64,000 nucleotides of DNA from Treponema brennaborense DSM 12168 (GTDB taxonomy: Bacteria; Spirochaetota; Spirochaetia; Treponematales; Treponemataceae): assembly GCF_000212415.1 (NCBI RefSeq), contig NC_015500.1:2542001-2606000 (forward strand), written 5' to 3'. Positions 61,221 to 64,000 of the stretch are shown here, piece by piece; position 1 is the stretch's first letter; each line of letters begins with the position of its first letter. Below the pieces are notes generated by a model. The model saw nothing but the letters and a program-made list of their open reading frames with translations. It was not told the DNA's origin and ran no database searches. Position numbers and translations under genes: made by a program.

Positions 61221-63047
61221 TCAGGCCCGCGCCTCCTCCGCAGCACCGTCCCGCGCCGTTTTGAAAAAGGCGATTTCCTTCGTAAGCTGCGCGGCGTGAG
61301 CGGAAAGTTCCGCCGCCATCGCCGCAACCTCCTCGGAAGCGGCCGCGTTCCGCTGCACCACCGAATCGAGCTGCACGACGGCTTTATCGACTTGCTGCGC
61401 GCCCTGATCCTGCTGGCGATTCGACTCGGTAATTCCGGCAACCAGCAAAGCCGTTTCGTTGATATTCGGCACGATGTGCAGAATCGTTTCCTGCGCCTTT
61501 TCGGCGGCGTTTACCGTCGCCGCGGACAAATCGTTTATTTCCTCCGCGGCGTGCCGGCTGCGTTCCGCGAGCTTCCGCACTTCACTCGCCACGACGGCGA
61601 ACCCTTTTCCCGAATCACCGGCGCGGGCCGCCTCGATGGCCGCGTTCAGCGCAAGCAGATTCGTCTGACTCGCTATATCCCGGATGATGCCGATTTTTGC
61701 CGCTATGTCGTTCATAGCCGTAACGGCCTGCTGAACGGCGGATCCGCCGACCGAACTTTCTTCCGCCGCTTTTTTTGCGATTTCACCGGTTTTTACGGAC
61801 GCATCCATACTCTGCCGGATAGTGGACACCATTTCTTCAATCGAGGCGGAAATCTCTTCGGTAGAGGCGGCTTGCGCCGACGCACCGGTCGACAATTCCT
61901 GACGGGTGGAGCTGAGCTGCGCACTGCCTGCCGAAACCTGATTTGCAACGGCCGCCGTTTTGCCGATAAAGGCAGTCAGCGCGTCCCGATGCCGCGACAG
62001 GGAACCGGCAAGCCGCCCGATCTCGTCACGCCGGCCGGTGTAGCGGCTGATAGCGTTCAGCGTGTGCAAATCACCCGACTCCAAAATCCGCAGCTGCTCC
62101 GCGGCAAGTACGATCGGACGGATGAACGTTCCCGAATAAAAAAACACGCAGACGCCCGCGGCAATAAACAGCAGCGCGCTGATGCCGATAATCGTCTCTA
62201 TCAGCCGATAAACGGCGTCCATGTTTTCATTCTGCGGCTGATACAGCAACAGTCCCCAGGCCGTACCCGGTATCGGCTGATACGCGCAGTTTTTGGTAAC
62301 CCCTTCGTACGTGTACGAAGTTACCGCCGTTTTACGGGCCATAATACCGCGAACGCAGTCGGCCGTTTCTTTCAGCGCGGGATTTTCAAGCGAATCGGCT
62401 ATGATGTCTTCGCCCTGCACAACCTTTTCGGGAAAGCGGTGCCCGATCGTTTTACCGGTTTCCGCACTGAAAATCGTTCCGCCGCCTTCAACGCCGATAC
62501 GAATCTGCTGCGCAAGAGACGAAAGATACGTTCCGTCGCGCGTCAGCATGAGAACGCACGCAACGCGTCCCGCGGCGTCGAACACGGGTACGGTGCAAAT
62601 CTGGATAAGCGCGCCGGCTTCGGCGGAAAATTCCGGTTCCCGTACGGATTCGGTTCCCTGCAGAGCCGCCGTAAAATAATCTTCGCCGGCAACGTTCGCC
62701 GTTACTCCGTTCGTAGACTGTACGGTGCCCGCAAGATCTATGATCGCCAAACTTCTGTACGAACCGTTTGCTGCAACTTCGGGCTGCAGATACGAAACTT
62801 TATCGGACAACGGCATATTCTGAGAAAAAACGGAACGGCGGGCAAGCTGGCGCAACGCGGCCATATCGGCTTCGACTTTATTTCCGATCGCGGTCGCCCA
62901 GGAATCGGACAAACGTCCCATATATTCATCGATCGTATTTTTCATGGCAGACCAGGCAAAAATGGAAGAAATAAGTCCCAACCCCGCGCACACAACGAAC
63001 ACGATAGCGCAGACTTGTACGATAAGTTTTGTTTTGATGCTTTTCAC
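61221..63047 (-). CDS. Methyl-accepting chemotaxis protein with dCache sensor
   Basis: A 608-residue receptor. Membrane helix 1 is about residues 10-32 ([20 protein letters not shown]). A periplasmic dCache-type sensor covers about 35-280 ([19 protein letters not shown], then [20 protein letters not shown]). Helix 2 is about 283-305. A HAMP domain follows ([19 protein letters not shown]). The cytoplasmic signalling domain has the invariant tip [18 protein letters not shown] near 470. The dCache type often binds amino acids, but the ligand is not predictable. The start is a GTG at 63047 with AAGGGG upstream. Confidence 0.93.
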   Translation of the reverse strand: MKSIKTKLIVQVCAIVFVVCAGLGLISSIFAWSAMKNTIDEYMGRLSDSWATAIGNKVEADMAALRQLARRSVFSQNMPLSDKVSYLQPEVAANGSYRSLAIIDLAGTVQSTNGVTANVAGEDYFTAALQGTESVREPEFSAEAGALIQICTVPVFDAAGRVACVLMLTRDGTYLSSLAQQIRIGVEGGGTIFSAETGKTIGHRFPEKVVQGEDIIADSLENPALKETADCVRGIMARKTAVTSYTYEGVTKNCAYQPIPGTAWGLLLYQPQNENMDAVYRLIETIIGISALLFIAAGVCVFFYSGTFIRPIVLAAEQLRILESGDLHTLNAISRYTGRRDEIGRLAGSLSRHRDALTAFIGKTAAVANQVSAGSAQLSSTRQELSTGASAQAASTEEISASIEEMVSTIRQSMDASVKTGEIAKKAAEESSVGGSAVQQAVTAMNDIAAKIGIIRDIASQTNLLALNAAIEAARAGDSGKGFAVVASEVRKLAERSRHAAEEINDLSAATVNAAEKAQETILHIVPNINETALLVAGITESNRQQDQGAQQVDKAVVQLDSVVQRNAAASEEVAAMAAELSAHAAQLTKEIAFFKTARDGAAEEARA

Positions 63048-63203
63048 GAAAAAACCCCTTCATGCAATCTTGTGATACCATATTGATTTACAACCGAAAC
63101 GGCGCAATGGTACCATACCCGCCGGTACTTGTCAAGAAAAAAATACGGCCGCACCGCGCCCGCCGATTGAAACGGCATTCCGTTTTGCGCTATGATAGCG
63201 GAT

Positions 63204-64000
63204 ATGCAGCGACCTAAAATTTGTTTGTGTTTGACCGGAAATACGCTGGCGGAAGATCTGGCCATTTTGAATACGTATCGGAAGTGGATCGATATGGCGG
63301 AATTACGCGTCGACTACCTCGAAAAAGACGAACGGCTCCAAATCAGGCATTTTCCCGCGATGGCGGGCCTTCCGTGCATTCTGACAATTCGGCGGAAAAT
63401 AGACGGCGGACAATTTCTTGAAGGCGAAGCTTCCCGTACGATGCTGTTCGCCCGCGGACTCGCGTTCGCGGAACAGGATACCCGCAAAAATTTTGCGTAC
63501 ATAGATTTTGAAGAGGATTTTCACGTGCCGAGTCTGCAGGACGCGGCGCTCGCGTTCGAAACCAGAATTATCCGCAGCGCGCACGATATGGAAAATCCCG
63601 TGTACAATATCTGCGAACGGCTTGCAAAGATGCGGACGACCGGTTTTGAAATACCCAAACTCGCCTGTATGCCGCATTCGCTCTCCGACGTAACGCACAT
63701 GTTTGCAGAAGCGGCTTCTCTTGCGGATTCGGAACACATTCTGTGCGCAATGGGACCGCTCGGCCTGCCGTCCCGTATATTGGCCGGAAGACTTCACTCG
63801 TTTTTGACTTATACGTCGCCGAAAGAACCGACCGGCGGTATGCAGCAGATCGGACACATCGACCCGGTTACCTTGAACGAAATATACAACTTCAGGGCGA
63901 TAGATGCGAACACCAAATTATACGGTATCACCGGCTATCCGCTCGCTGCGACGGACAGTCCGCGGATCCACAACGAAGGGTACCGCAAGCACGGCATGAA
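63204..64000 (+). CDS. Fused 3-dehydroquinate dehydratase (type I) / shikimate dehydrogenase, 5' part
   Basis: The frame is open from ATG 63204 to the window edge (265 codons). The first 210 residues form a type I dehydroquinase: AELRVDYLE near 32 (substrate-binding Glu and Arg), the catalytic His in IRSAHDME near 128, and the Schiff-base Lys in IPKLACMPHS near 155. The later LAGRLHSFLTYTS and QQIGHIDP segments are the typical end of AroD. From about residue 235 the frame continues as shikimate dehydrogenase (KLYGITGYPLAATDSPRIHN, where that family normally has SxSPxxHN). This AroD-AroE fusion carries out steps 3 and 4 of the shikimate pathway, as in plants and some bacteria. Confidence 0.92.
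   Translation, partial: MQRPKICLCLTGNTLAEDLAILNTYRKWIDMAELRVDYLEKDERLQIRHFPAMAGLPCILTIRRKIDGGQFLEGEASRTMLFARGLAFAEQDTRKNFAYIDFEEDFHVPSLQDAALAFETRIIRSAHDMENPVYNICERLAKMRTTGFEIPKLACMPHSLSDVTHMFAEAASLADSEHILCAMGPLGLPSRILAGRLHSFLTYTSPKEPTGGMQQIGHIDPVTLNEIYNFRAIDANTKLYGITGYPLAATDSPRIHNEGYRKHGM

Noticed and set aside
61296-63086. 596-codon open frame on the plus strand opposite the chemoreceptor
   Set aside because: It is antisense to a clear methyl-accepting protein, is Arg-rich and has no domain; a codon-bias shadow.

Overview
The window looks like part of a spirochaete chromosome, most probably Treponema. The coding DNA has moderate to high GC (about half or a little more). The inference rests on FabV as the enoyl reductase, TRAP transport, a FAD-dependent COG2509-type protein, PEGA lipoproteins and a dCache-type chemoreceptor. 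The species cannot be fixed from the sequence alone. No rRNA or tRNA gene was seen.

Layout. 1-7.4 kb: the end of a MacAB-like exporter operon, a fabF-fabV lipid synthesis pair, an acyl-CoA synthetase and a thioredoxin. 7.5-11.2 kb: a secreted beta-sandwich protein and a 988-residue PL9-type pectate lyase. 11.4-18.6 kb: a DUF308 membrane protein, an AT-rich foreign patch with a frameshifted SDR gene (G10 tract), a COG2509 flavoprotein with an in-frame minisatellite, MATE and DMT exporters, and a LUD-domain protein. 18.7-22.1 kb: a TRAP transporter operon followed by a YhcH/YiaL protein, with a GntR-like palindrome at its promoter. This fits import of uronic acid or a related acid, possibly the products of the pectate lyase. 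22.1-26.1 kb: a TatD hydrolase and a three-gene ABC-2 exporter.

26.7-48.0 kb is a complete type I-C CRISPR-Cas locus. The minus-strand operon cas3-cas5c-cas8c-cas7-cas4-cas1-cas2 lies between two outward-facing arrays that share the same repeat and leader. Hand counts give 128 repeats (127 spacers) on the left and 69 repeats (68 spacers) on the right. One protospacer is sampled in both arrays, and another is sampled twice within the right array with a one-base slip. Two solitary CRISPR-repeat-like fragments lie outside the arrays: one directly upstream of the cas3 promoter (43189-43203) and one inside a duplicated promoter region of a flavoprotein gene (49302-49324). These are the best candidates for undescribed biology here: crRNA-like regulatory RNAs.

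48.0-50.3 kb is a graveyard of mobile DNA: an IS256 transposase fragment fused to the last CRISPR repeat, a phage-type nuclease-like fragment, and a DNA methyltransferase that carries a second G10 tract and has lost its 3' end. 50.3-64 kb returns to housekeeping genes: a MATE exporter, two coupled lipoproteins with a divergent XRE regulator, proA-proB-proC with a leading unknown gene, def-fmt-PASTA, an NhaC antiporter, a chemoreceptor, and the start of a fused aroD-aroE gene that runs off the window.
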